Shown piece by piece: positions 51,345 through 59,812 of a stretch of 62,237 nt of DNA; the first letter of the stretch is position 1; each line of letters begins with the position of its first letter. The translations under genes and the position numbers were made by a program. This DNA is from Desulfovibrio sp. GTDB taxonomy: Bacteria > Desulfobacterota > Desulfovibrionia > Desulfovibrionales > Desulfovibrionaceae. The DNA lies in assembly GCA_017415765.1 (NCBI GenBank), contig JAFQED010000026.1:1-62237 (forward strand). The letters are read 5' to 3'. The notes below the pieces were generated by a model, which did not search any database, had not been told where the DNA came from, and saw nothing but the letters and a program-made list of their open reading frames with translations.

Positions 51345-52181
51345 CTAGGCCTCCTCCACCACAATATCCGGCTCCACATGCTCACGCAGCAGACGCTCCA
51401 CCAGATTACGGATGGTCACTTCACTGGAACGGCATTGGGCACAACGCCCGCGCAGGGACACGATCACCCGCTTGCCGTCCACATCCACCAGTTCAATGTC
51501 ACCGCCGTCCTCGGCCAGCTTGGGGCGGATCTCCTCCTCAATGGTTTTGAGAACCTGTTGCATCCGCTGCACATTGGTCATGCGGGGCTTGGGACGCAAC
51601 TCAGTGAGGGGCTTCTGGCGCAGTTCTGCGGCAAGGATTTCGGCTATTTCATCAAGGCAGTCCCCACAGGCACCGCCCGCCTTGGTGTAATGGGTGATTT
51701 CCTCTACGGTTTTCAGACCGTTTTCACGGATAGCACGCTGGATCTGCGCATCGGTAACACCAAAACACTTACAAACCAGCTTGCCCTCCTCATGGGCATG
51801 CGGTACGGGGGGTTCCCCCTTCCACTGGCGGATGGCGGCCTCAAGAGCCTCCTGCCCCATGACAGAACAGTGCATTTTCTGCTTGGGCAGCCCCCCCAGG
51901 GCATTGGCAATATCCTTGTTGGTCAGCTTGAGGGCGTCATCCACCTTCATCCCCAGGATCATATCCGTAAGCACAGAGCTGGAGGCAATGGCACTGGCAC
52001 AGCCAAAGGTTTCAAAACCGGCTTTTTCAATAACTCCGTCAGCATCTATCTTCAGATAGAGCTTCAGGGCATCGCCACAGGCAAGGCTGCCCACTTCGCC
52101 AATGGCATTGGCATCTTCCAGAGGCCCGGCATTGTGCGGGTGCAGAAAATGGTCATGCACCTCTTTACTATAATCCCACAT
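51345..52181 (-). CDS. nifU: Fe-S cluster scaffold NifU (three-domain form)
   Basis: 278 residues from the ATG at 52179-52181 with AGGAGA upstream; the frame overlaps the Rrf2 gene by 14 bases. Domains: IscU-like N-terminus (MWDYSKEVHDHFLHPHNAG, GCASAIASSSVLTDMI), a central BFD-like [2Fe-2S] ferredoxin part (VCKCFGVTDAQIQRAI, GACGDCLDEI), and a C-terminal Nfu domain (EIRPKLAEDGGDIELVDVDG, GRCAQCRSS). It receives sulfur from NifS and builds clusters. Confidence 0.95.
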   Translation of the reverse strand: MWDYSKEVHDHFLHPHNAGPLEDANAIGEVGSLACGDALKLYLKIDADGVIEKAGFETFGCASAIASSSVLTDMILGMKVDDALKLTNKDIANALGGLPKQKMHCSVMGQEALEAAIRQWKGEPPVPHAHEEGKLVCKCFGVTDAQIQRAIRENGLKTVEEITHYTKAGGACGDCLDEIAEILAAELRQKPLTELRPKPRMTNVQRMQQVLKTIEEEIRPKLAEDGGDIELVDVDGKRVIVSLRGRCAQCRSSEVTIRNLVERLLREHVEPDIVVEEA

Positions 52182-52608
52182 GTGTATCTCCTGAATGATT
52201 CTGCTTTGTTGCTTGCCAAATTTGCTGCAAGGTATGTTGACGCAGGAAGCTGCGGATGTGGCAGTCAAAGTCTTGCCAGAAGTCCCGGCTGATGCACTGC
52301 TCCTGGCGACAGCAGTTTTCACCTTTGTGCAGACATTGCACCGGGGCTATGCCGCCTTCCAGACACTGGAAAACGTCTTCCATATTGATTTTGGACGGAG
52401 ACTTAGCAAGAGCATAGCCCCCGCCAGAACCGCGTACGGCACGCAGGATGCCCAGGGGTTTCAAGGCCCGTACGATCTGTTCCAGATAGCCGGGCGAGAT
52501 ATTTTCATCGCGGGCAACCTGCCCCAGCTGAAGCAACTGCCCCTTGGGCTGAGCGGCCAGACGCAGCAAAAAGCGCAGACCATAACGGCTTCTGGTGGAA
52601 AAACGCAT
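52168..52608 (-). CDS. Rrf2/IscR-family Fe-S regulator
   Basis: 146 residues. The N-terminal winged helix (MRFSTRSRYGLRFLLRLAAQ, ISPGYLEQIVRALKPLGILR, VRGSGGGYALAKSP) is typical. A Cys cluster follows (QCLHKGENCCRQEQCISRDFW): three or four Cys for a [2Fe-2S] cluster, as in IscR. It probably represses the nifUS operon when clusters are abundant. The start codon follows AGGAGGGAGAAT. Confidence 0.9.
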   Translation of the reverse strand: MRFSTRSRYGLRFLLRLAAQPKGQLLQLGQVARDENISPGYLEQIVRALKPLGILRAVRGSGGGYALAKSPSKINMEDVFQCLEGGIAPVQCLHKGENCCRQEQCISRDFWQDFDCHIRSFLRQHTLQQIWQATKQNHSGDTHVGL

Positions 52609-52737
52609 ATTCTCCCTCCTGGAGAATTTTATGACGGAAGCACACTGTGCTCCAATCTGTACGCTGCCTGTGCTTCACAAAAAACGTGATTTCCCTGCTT
52701 GCAGACAGCACGGATATTCATTTGCGCGGCTGCTATC

Positions 52738-53679
52738 CTAGTCCATGTGTACCTCGTGCTGGTCAGCAATGGCTGTGAGACTGAAGGGGGTTTCCTGATA
52801 CACATAATAATTGAGCCAATTGCTGAAAAAAAGGTGAGCATGTGCCCGCCAGGTCATCATGGGGATGGCGTCAGGGTTATCAGCGGGATAGTAGTGCCGG
52901 GGGATAAAGGGATGCAGCCCCCGGGCCATGTCCCGACGGTATTCGGCGTCAAGCGTATCACGGTCGTATTCCAGATGGCCGGTCATGAAAATCTGCCGCT
53001 GGTCACTGCTTTCAGCCAGGGCAAGTCCGGCCTCGCCGGATTCGGCCAGCACCCGCAAGCCCGGTGTTTTGTGCACGTCTTCCGCCCGTACCTCGGTGTG
53101 ACGGGAATGGGGGGCCAAAAATTCGTCATCAAAGCCACGGAAAAGGCGGCACTGCGGCCGAAGTACTTCGTGGCAGAAGATACCCGAAACCTTGGCTGGC
53201 AGGATGTACTTGGGGACCTTGTAAAAATGGTAGAGTGCCGCCTGTGCTGCCCAGCACAGGTAGAGGGTGGAATAGACCCGACTTTGGGCGTACTGCATAA
53301 TTTCCAGCAATTCATGCCAGTAGTCCACCTCTTCAAAGGGCATCTGCTCCACTGGTGCGCCGGTGATGATCATGCCGTCAAAGCTGCGGTGCGAGATCTC
53401 TGCAAAGGTCTTGTAAAAACGCTCAAGATGGTGCTGTGGCGTATTTTTGGACTCGTGAGCTGCTGTCCGCAACAGGGTAATGTTGACCTGGATGGGAGAA
53501 TTACCAAGCAGACGCAAAAGCTGCGTTTCCGTAGCGATCTTGGTGGGCATCAGATTGACGATAGCAATTTCAAGCGGACGAATGTCCTGCTGCTGCGCCC
53601 TTTCTTCGGTCATCACAAAGATGTTTTCGCTTTCCAGTGCCGCCCGTGCCGGTAAGTCAGCGGGAATTTTGATAGGCAT
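52738..53679 (-). CDS. metA: Homoserine O-acyltransferase MetA
   Basis: 313 residues. Family sequences include [20 protein letters not shown] at the start, the [20 protein letters not shown] and [20 protein letters not shown] strands, the catalytic Cys in [14 protein letters not shown], and [19 protein letters not shown] with the His-Glu pair. It activates homoserine with acetyl- or succinyl-CoA for methionine synthesis. Which acyl donor is used is decided by one residue that I cannot assign by eye. Confidence 0.95.
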   Translation of the reverse strand: MPIKIPADLPARAALESENIFVMTEERAQQQDIRPLEIAIVNLMPTKIATETQLLRLLGNSPIQVNITLLRTAAHESKNTPQHHLERFYKTFAEISHRSFDGMIITGAPVEQMPFEEVDYWHELLEIMQYAQSRVYSTLYLCWAAQAALYHFYKVPKYILPAKVSGIFCHEVLRPQCRLFRGFDDEFLAPHSRHTEVRAEDVHKTPGLRVLAESGEAGLALAESSDQRQIFMTGHLEYDRDTLDAEYRRDMARGLHPFIPRHYYPADNPDAIPMMTWRAHAHLFFSNWLNYYVYQETPFSLTAIADQHEVHMD

Positions 53680-53798
53680 GATCTGTCCTCAGTCTATGAA
53701 CAACCTGTCGCAATCTACACGTGGTATTGCAGAACCTTATGCACGGGCTATGTTTTGTCAAGCCCTGTAGAGAACAAAATCCGAACAGGCTATTATAG

Positions 53799-53948
53799 CA
53801 AGTAGTACTTTCCTGGCGACTATCGGCCACAATGGATGCAGATGTGTGCATGGACTCACGTGAAGAAGCCTTGACGAAGCATGGCAGGCCGGAGATATTC
53901 AATACCGATCAGGGAAGCCAGTTTACCAGCATGGCCTTTACCAAATAG
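53799..53948 (+). pseudogene. IS3-family transposase (OrfB, DDE domain) remnant
   Basis: A 49-codon fragment between stops reads QVVLSWRLSATMDADVCMDS, then REEALTKHGRPEIFNTDQGS, then QFTSMAFTK and a stop. This is the central part of the IS3-family integrase domain, including the second catalytic Asp in FNTDQGSQFTS. Sequence before and after is not homologous, and no inverted ends or target duplication were seen. It is a relic of an insertion beside the CRISPR locus. Confidence 0.85.
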
Positions 53949-54090
53949 CCGTCATGGGGGACTGACACCAGATATGATGTATGGAGGTCAGTTGGCAAAG
54001 GCTGCATGAGAAGATGTGGCGGGTGCTGTCTGACAAACGGCACCACCTCAACCCGCTTACTTACGGCGCGGGCATCTGCACTCTCGCCGC

Positions 54091-54126
54091 TAGAGCGACT
54101 GCCATTTTCAATGGCATTTCGCTCTA
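54091..54126. repeat. Palindromic repeat, inverted copy of the 7729-7763 hairpin
   Basis: TAGAGCGACTGCCATT, loop TTC, AATGGCATTTCGCTCTA. Read on the other strand it is almost base-for-base the first hairpin of the element inside the T3SS operon 46 kb away. It lies 45 bases before the cas6 start codon. Confidence 0.75.
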
Positions 54127-54171
54127 ATAATACATTCAAAATAATATAATCTACAATCTTCAGGATGTTCA

Positions 54172-55137
54172 ATGAAATTTGCAGCATTTACATTCAAGTG
54201 CAGACTTACAGCCACAGCTTCATTTTCTGCCTATAAGGGTTCCATGTTACGTGGAACCTTGGGAGCTTTTCTCAAAAGAACCTGCTGCACTATGCGCCAG
54301 CCTTCGTGCGATGACTGTATGCTGAGTGGACACTGCTCCTTCCCTCTTCTTTTTATAGGAAAATATAAAACCAAGGGAAACAGGGGCATCACACTGCCTC
54401 CCCCTTACTGTATTGAACCAAACGACACGGGTAAAACTATCTATGAAGCGGGAGAGTACTTCTCGTTTAACGTAATACTTTTATCCTATGCTGTAGATTA
54501 TCTTCCCTATTTTGTTCATGCTTTTGTTCTCGCTGGCCAGAAAGGCATGGGAAAAAATACCGAGACGATGCGTGGGACATTTGAATTGGAGGATATACTG
54601 TATCAGGAGCAATCTATATTTTCTCGTGAAACGCACAAAGTAGCTATCCCCGCAGGGGAGGATCTGATGCTTCCAGCATGGATCACCCAAAACGAAGGTG
54701 ATGGCACGTTGCTGGTTCATCTGAAAACTCCCTGTCGATTTAAGGCAGACAATCACCTGTCTGCGGATCTTTCCTTTCGCCAGATATTCAATCTGGTAGT
54801 CAGACGTATCCGTACAGTATGGGAGCTGGAAAGTGATCCAGTATATTTTGATAATTTTCCAGATATGCAGACCAAAGCCGATAGTGTTAAAACTCTGGAG
54901 AGGCATTTGTTTTGGAAAGACTGGACGCGTTACTCTTCTCGGCAAAAAGTCTCCATGCAGCTTGGTGGTCTGCAGGGTAGTGTGAGTTATGGTGGTAACT
55001 TACAAGCATTTTTACCATTTTTTGCGCTGGCAGAAAAACTGCATATAGGAAAACAAACCAGTTTTGGTCTTGGGCAAATCAGCATCCACTGGAAAGCAGA
55101 TGAGCAGGATACGCATAGCCCTGAGCCGCAATGTTGA
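54172..55137 (+). CDS. cas6: CRISPR RNA endonuclease Cas6
   Basis: 321 residues. The N-terminal Cys-rich insertion (CCTMRQPSCDDCMLSGHC) and the RAMP-type C-terminus with a Gly-rich loop (GGLQGSVSYGGNLQAFLPFF, GKQTSFGLGQISIHW) match Cas6 of type III systems in deltaproteobacteria. The enzyme cuts the repeat of pre-crRNA, leaving an eight-base 5' handle. It is encoded before the csm genes with a 162-base gap and lower GC content than its neighbours, in line with acquisition. Confidence 0.85.
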   Translation: MKFAAFTFKCRLTATASFSAYKGSMLRGTLGAFLKRTCCTMRQPSCDDCMLSGHCSFPLLFIGKYKTKGNRGITLPPPYCIEPNDTGKTIYEAGEYFSFNVILLSYAVDYLPYFVHAFVLAGQKGMGKNTETMRGTFELEDILYQEQSIFSRETHKVAIPAGEDLMLPAWITQNEGDGTLLVHLKTPCRFKADNHLSADLSFRQIFNLVVRRIRTVWELESDPVYFDNFPDMQTKADSVKTLERHLFWKDWTRYSSRQKVSMQLGGLQGSVSYGGNLQAFLPFFALAEKLHIGKQTSFGLGQISIHWKADEQDTHSPEPQC

Positions 55138-55241
55138 GACATTTACTTCCCTGATGATTTTGTAAAAATTTCTATTGGTATTTCAATGAATTAGTGCCCA
55201 CTTTTTATTCAGACAGTGAAACTCTCACAACATTGCGATTA

Positions 55242-55271
55242 TTGACCGAAATCCTACTTCTGCTGTATCCT
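55242..55271 (+). promoter_or_regulatory. Possible promoter of the csm operon
   Basis: TTGACC, 18 bases, TATCCT, 28 bases before the csm1 start codon, which has AGGAGGAG. The rest of the 162-base gap shows no gene. Confidence 0.45.
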
Positions 55272-55299
55272 GTATCATCTTTCTTTCTCAGGAGGAGTC

Positions 55300-57702
55300 A
55301 TGGAAAAACTTGATCAGCAACTTCTGATTTTGGCCGCCTTCCTCCACGACATTGGCAAGTTTGCCCAGAGGGCCGGAGAGCCGTGCAGTGAAAATCTTGC
55401 CCAGGATTACTGCCCTGGTGGCTCCTCGCATCGCCATGTCCTCTATACTGACTATTTCATTGAAAAGCATCTCCCCTTACCTCCAGAGTTGGAAGGCGCA
55501 CGCAGCAGGCTGGCCCGCATGGCCGCCGCGCACCACCGCGCCGATGAGGACAGCCGCGAGGAGATGTGTATACAGGACGGAGACCGCCTTTCCTCCGGCA
55601 ACGACCGCAGCGAGGGCGAAAGTGGGGGCACCCACAAAAGTGCCCGTATGGAGTCGGTCTTCTCGCAAGTGCATTTGCAGCAGCACTGTCTGGAAGACGA
55701 GCCACGGCGTTATATGCTTAAGGCACTGGATGTAAAAGGCGCACCGCCTTTTCCTGTAGCACAGGACAAGGCACAGGCGACGGGCTATGCCGATCTGTAC
55801 CGAGAATTCCTCAATGCCCTGAGCCTGCTCCCCCTGGACATGGGCGTGCAGCACTACATTGCCTCGGTGCAGACCATGCTGGAACGTTTTACATGGTGCA
55901 TACCCTCATCCACCTACAAAACACGGGCCGATATTTCGCTGTTTGACCACAGTTTTACCACGGCCGCCATTGCCCAGGCATTGTATCACGGCCCCCAGCC
56001 AAATACAGGCCTTCGCAAAACAAAGCTCCTGCTTTTTGGCGGCGAGCTTTCTGGCATACAGAATTTTATATTTGGTCAGGGCGAACAGGGGGACAAAGGC
56101 GCAGCAAAGCTCTTGCGTGCCCGTTCCTTCAGTCTGCAAATGCTTACCCGCGCCCTCTGGATGGTGCTTCTGGAACAATGCGATCTCAGTCCGGCAGCGC
56201 GCATCATGGACGCTGGTGGCCGTTTTATCCTGCTTTTGCCAGATACCCCCGCTGTACGCGAAGCTGTGGACAGCATGACACGCGAAGCCATGCGCTATGT
56301 ACTAAAAGCCTTTAATGGTGTGCTCCGTGTCAGCTTTGCCATACAAGAATTTGTTGCGTCTGACCTTGATATGGAACGCTTCCATACCGTGTTCCAACAG
56401 ATGAACGACACCTTGGAGCGCGAAAAGCTGCGCCCCTTTGCGCCGCTCCTGGTGGAAGGTTTTACACCCGTCATCGGTATCAGCAGTGCAGACTATGCCG
56501 AACACGGCCCCTGTCCTTTCTGCGGCCTGCGCCCGGCTTTGGATGGGGATGGCGATACAGGCTGCCACATCTGCTCTACTCTCATCCAACAGGTGGGGCG
56601 TCGGCTCCCCGATGCCCAATTTGCCATATTCAGTCGCGAAGGCAAGGGATTTCCGCTTTTCGGTGGGCTTTACCTGCGTCTTGAAAAAACAGCTCCTTCC
56701 CCTGCTGATGCCGATGCACTGGACATCCTCAGCCTCAAGGATCGTACTGCCTTTTCAGCCGTTCCCATAGCGGGCCATGTCCCGCATATTACAGAAGCGG
56801 ACCTGCACCGCTGGGAGGCCGAACACCGCTCCATGCCGGATGATGAAGACACATTGGAGCCAGGTACGCCCAAAACTTTTGCTATTCTGGCGCAGGAGGC
56901 CCGCGTACCTGCTGCACGCGGCTTTCGCTCCATTCCCTGTCTTGCTGCCTGCAAGGCAGATGTGGACAATCTCGGCATGATTTTTGGTATCGGCCTGGAA
57001 TCCGGCGGCAAGAGTCGGTTTTCCATTTCTCACTTCGCCATGCTTTCACGCATGATGCACCACTTCTTTTCTTCATACCTTATCAGCGTTATTGAAGAAA
57101 AATTCCCGAATATCTATGTGGTCTTCGCTGGTGGCGATGACCTCTTCGTACTGGGGCCGTGGAGCGACACCGTGCGCTTTGCCGAAACACTGTACGATGC
57201 TTTCCATCGCTTTAGCGGCGGCAACCCGGATGTGACACTCTCGGCCGGTGTAGCTCTGGCCAAGCCCGGTTTGCCAGTGCGGGGCATACGCGACCTGGCG
57301 GAAGAGCAACTTGAAAACTCCAAACAATACCCCAAAAAGAAAAATACCCCGCCGGTCAAGAACGCCGTCAGCCTGTTTGATGTTACGATCCCCTGGCCGG
57401 AGTTCCCCCTGCAACTTGAACAAGGCGAATGGCTGGAAGAGCTGTGCCTGAACGGAGATATTACACAAGGCTTTGTGCGGCGGCTGCTTGGCTACTCGCG
57501 TCAGGCCCGCCTTTTTGCAGCGGGGGATGTTTCTGCCGGCTTGTATCGCTCCCACATGGTGTATGACATGTCCCGCAACTGCAAAAAAGATCTGGAGCAG
57601 GAAGACAGAGAGGATCTTCTCAAACTCTGTCACCATAAAGATTTTGGACAGATGGAGATGGGCATTACCTGGGCACTCTACAGAACACGCACGACCGCAT
57701 AG
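55300..57702 (+). CDS. csm1: Cas10/Csm1, large subunit of the type III-A complex
   Basis: 800 residues. The HD nuclease motif is AAFLHDIGKFAQ (H16, D17). A zinc finger has C405, C408, C422 and C425. The Palm/cyclase site reads FAGGDDLFVLG, with G611-G612-D613-D614, so synthesis of cyclic oligoadenylate is expected. Neighbouring csm2-csm5 make it subtype III-A. When crRNA binds target RNA the protein cleaves single-stranded DNA with the HD domain and makes the second messenger with the Palm domains. Both active sites look intact, although no CARF effector such as Csm6 is in the window. Confidence 0.96.
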   Translation: MEKLDQQLLILAAFLHDIGKFAQRAGEPCSENLAQDYCPGGSSHRHVLYTDYFIEKHLPLPPELEGARSRLARMAAAHHRADEDSREEMCIQDGDRLSSGNDRSEGESGGTHKSARMESVFSQVHLQQHCLEDEPRRYMLKALDVKGAPPFPVAQDKAQATGYADLYREFLNALSLLPLDMGVQHYIASVQTMLERFTWCIPSSTYKTRADISLFDHSFTTAAIAQALYHGPQPNTGLRKTKLLLFGGELSGIQNFIFGQGEQGDKGAAKLLRARSFSLQMLTRALWMVLLEQCDLSPAARIMDAGGRFILLLPDTPAVREAVDSMTREAMRYVLKAFNGVLRVSFAIQEFVASDLDMERFHTVFQQMNDTLEREKLRPFAPLLVEGFTPVIGISSADYAEHGPCPFCGLRPALDGDGDTGCHICSTLIQQVGRRLPDAQFAIFSREGKGFPLFGGLYLRLEKTAPSPADADALDILSLKDRTAFSAVPIAGHVPHITEADLHRWEAEHRSMPDDEDTLEPGTPKTFAILAQEARVPAARGFRSIPCLAACKADVDNLGMIFGIGLESGGKSRFSISHFAMLSRMMHHFFSSYLISVIEEKFPNIYVVFAGGDDLFVLGPWSDTVRFAETLYDAFHRFSGGNPDVTLSAGVALAKPGLPVRGIRDLAEEQLENSKQYPKKKNTPPVKNAVSLFDVTIPWPEFPLQLEQGEWLEELCLNGDITQGFVRRLLGYSRQARLFAAGDVSAGLYRSHMVYDMSRNCKKDLEQEDREDLLKLCHHKDFGQMEMGITWALYRTRTTA

Positions 57703-57710
57703 GAGGCAGC

Positions 57711-58115
57711 ATGTACTATAACGATGACCAAACGACTCTTGATACCAAATGGGTAGATACCGAAGCCCTGGCCGTGGCTAAAAAGCTTGTTACCAAAGAT
57801 TTTAACGGCAAGCCAGACCGGAACAGCATTAAGAGTTCCCAGTTACGCAAGTTTTATGCAGACGTGAAAAGCCTGGAACGCTCCTGGGAATATCAGGGCT
57901 GCTCTGATGCCGCTTTTTGTGGCATCCTTCCACAGGTAAAGATACTCAAGGCCAAGGCTGCCTATGCACAGGGGCGCGGTGTGGTTCCATCCGCCTTTAC
58001 GCAGTGGGTGAGCAAACATGTGGATGCTGTTTCCAAGCCTTCTGATTTCAAGGCATTTCTCCTGCATTTTGAAGCTGTAGTGGGTTTTTGTTACGGTGAA
58101 GGACTTAAGGACTGA
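57711..58115 (+). CDS. csm2: Csm2, small subunit of the type III-A complex
   Basis: 134 residues, helical, rich in Lys, with the Csm2 pattern SQLRKFYADVKSLERSWEYQ, then ILPQVKILKAKAAYAQGRGV and FLLHFEAVVGFCY. The small subunit lines the filament along the target RNA. The gene begins eight bases after csm1 with GGAGGC. Confidence 0.9.
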   Translation: MYYNDDQTTLDTKWVDTEALAVAKKLVTKDFNGKPDRNSIKSSQLRKFYADVKSLERSWEYQGCSDAAFCGILPQVKILKAKAAYAQGRGVVPSAFTQWVSKHVDAVSKPSDFKAFLLHFEAVVGFCYGEGLKD

Positions 58116-58138
58116 TCTCCAACCCAGAGGAAGCAAAT

Positions 58139-58825
58139 ATGAAACTCACGAATATACGGGAAATCACCGGCATCATCCGTCTCCGTTCCGGCTTGCACAT
58201 CGGTGCGGGCAAAGACAGTGTGGAAATCGGCGGCATGGATCAGCCCATCATCAAGGACCCTGTCACGCAGGCTCCCTATATCCCCGGCTCGTCACTCAAG
58301 GGCAAACTGCGCTCTCTGCTGGAAACCTCCGTTTTCATGCAAAACGAAGGCACACGCCGAGCCGTGACAGAGGGTAAACCCTGTGACTGTGGCAAAAAGG
58401 GTTGCCCTGCCTGCACCATTTTTGGTTCCCACGCTACACCACAAAAATGTGAAGATGGCCTCGGCCCTACGCGCCTGCTGATGCGTGATGCGCTGCTCAC
58501 TGCCGAATACATGGATATGTTCAAAAGTGGCCGTCTGCCAATGGAAGTGAAACATGAAAATATCATCAACCGTGTGAAGGGCGTGGCCGAACACCCCCGG
58601 CCACTGGAGCGTGTGCCCGCCGGTACCTGCTTTACGCTGAATATGGCCTTCCGTGTCTATGAAGGGGACGCCGATGAACTGCTCAACTGGGTGCTCAAGG
58701 GCCTCAAGCTCATCCAGCTTGATGCCATTGGCGGTGGCGGTTCCCGTGGTAATGGCCAGGTGGTGTTTGAAGACCTGAAGATAGACGGGCAGCCCGTCAG
58801 CCTGGACAGCATAACAGCGTTCTAG
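58139..58825 (+). CDS. csm3: Csm3, backbone ribonuclease subunit
   Basis: 228 residues. The RAMP start (GIIRLRSGLHIGAGKDSVEI) includes H20, and the catalytic Asp is D34 in GGMDQPIIKDP. PYIPGSSLKGKLRSLLE and the Cys-rich CDCGKKGCPACTIFG follow, and GGGGSRGNGQVVF is the Gly-rich loop. Csm3 repeats along the complex and cuts target RNA every six bases. Normal length and intact. Confidence 0.95.
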   Translation: MKLTNIREITGIIRLRSGLHIGAGKDSVEIGGMDQPIIKDPVTQAPYIPGSSLKGKLRSLLETSVFMQNEGTRRAVTEGKPCDCGKKGCPACTIFGSHATPQKCEDGLGPTRLLMRDALLTAEYMDMFKSGRLPMEVKHENIINRVKGVAEHPRPLERVPAGTCFTLNMAFRVYEGDADELLNWVLKGLKLIQLDAIGGGGSRGNGQVVFEDLKIDGQPVSLDSITAF

Positions 58826-58834
58826 GGAGGCCCT

Positions 58835-59812
58835 ATGGCGCGTCATCGTTTTATCCTGCGCCCACTTTCCGCGTGGGGCACACCGCTCCGAAGTGACACC
58901 CTGGCCGGGCTGCTGCTCTACAGGCTGGCCGAAGAGGAAGGAGAGCTCGCGCTCAGGGCCGAACTTGATGCCTTCCAGAACGGGGAGCCTCCCTTTGCGC
59001 TGTCATCTGCCATGCCTGAAGGAACAGTCTTTGCCCCCAAATTGCCTCCGGCAAGCCGCGAAACCTTTGCCCGGCTTGTACAGCAAGGCCGCTTTCGGGA
59101 TAGGGAGGGCAAGGCCCTCACGCTTTTCGAGGCCCTGGGCGTGTACAAAAAATTCCGTAAAAATATGTTTCTGCCGTTAAAGATCTGGGAGAAGCACCGC
59201 GCCTCTCTCTCGGCTGTGGACTTGTTCGCGGAGTACTGCCACCAGCCTGAGCTTTGGAAGGTGTCGTCCGTCACCCGCACTCAGGAAATGCACGTCACCA
59301 TAGCGCGCAACTCCGCTTCTGCCCTGCAAGGCGGGCTTTTTGCCTCCCATGCGTATTGGGCGGCAACAGGCGCGGCCTTCCACCTTTATGCCGAAACGGA
59401 CGATTGCCCAAGGCTGCTGGCTCGGCTCAAGCGTACAGGGCAAATTGGTTACGGGCGCGACAGCAGTACCGGCAAGGGGGTTTTTTCCATAGAGCAGGAC
59501 AGCACCTACACACCCGCCTCTGACGAACTGCCGCACGGGCTTCTTCTCTCCATGCTTTCTGCTGACGACCTGAGTGGCCTCAAGGGCTGGTATTCCACTG
59601 AAGTCAAAACGGGCAAGGCAGGGCCGGCTTTCTGCAAGGGCAATCCTTTCAAAAGTCCGTTCCTGTGCGTACAGGAAGGGGCTGTACTTACGGCCTTGCC
59701 GCAGGGGCCATTCGTGCTGCGCGGCATCCATGCCAATCCGGCCATAGTCCAGATAACCCAGCCTCTCACCCTGCCGTGCAGGCTGGCGGAAGAGGAGTGC
59801 AGTCATGGCTGA
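58835..59812 (+). CDS. csm4: Csm4, crRNA 5'-handle-binding subunit
   Basis: 325 residues. The RAMP features are the start (RHRFILRPLSAWGTPLRSDT), FALSSAMPEGTVFAPKLPPA, a His- and Asn-containing MHVTIARNSASALQGGLF segment, and a Gly-rich loop (GYGRDSSTGKGVFSIEQ). It anchors Cas10 to the crRNA 5' end. Overlaps csm5 by eight bases. Confidence 0.9.
   Translation: MARHRFILRPLSAWGTPLRSDTLAGLLLYRLAEEEGELALRAELDAFQNGEPPFALSSAMPEGTVFAPKLPPASRETFARLVQQGRFRDREGKALTLFEALGVYKKFRKNMFLPLKIWEKHRASLSAVDLFAEYCHQPELWKVSSVTRTQEMHVTIARNSASALQGGLFASHAYWAATGAAFHLYAETDDCPRLLARLKRTGQIGYGRDSSTGKGVFSIEQDSTYTPASDELPHGLLLSMLSADDLSGLKGWYSTEVKTGKAGPAFCKGNPFKSPFLCVQEGAVLTALPQGPFVLRGIHANPAIVQITQPLTLPCRLAEEECSHG

Larger units (their letters stand above)
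53680..54171. other. Gene-poor gap with an IS remnant and a palindromic repeat
   Basis: The 492 bases between metA and cas6 contain the transposase fragment at 53799-53948 and the palindrome at 54091-54126. A TTGACA on the minus strand (53756-53761) may belong to the metA promoter, though its -10 (TAAGGT at 16 bases) is weak. Bases 53949-54090 have no recognisable content. A 48-codon frame from 53981 ends inside the palindrome and has no ribosome site, so I do not call it. Confidence 0.5.

Noticed and set aside
53981..54127. A 48-codon frame between the IS relic and cas6
   Set aside because: No ribosome site, it ends inside the palindromic repeat, and no family is recognisable.
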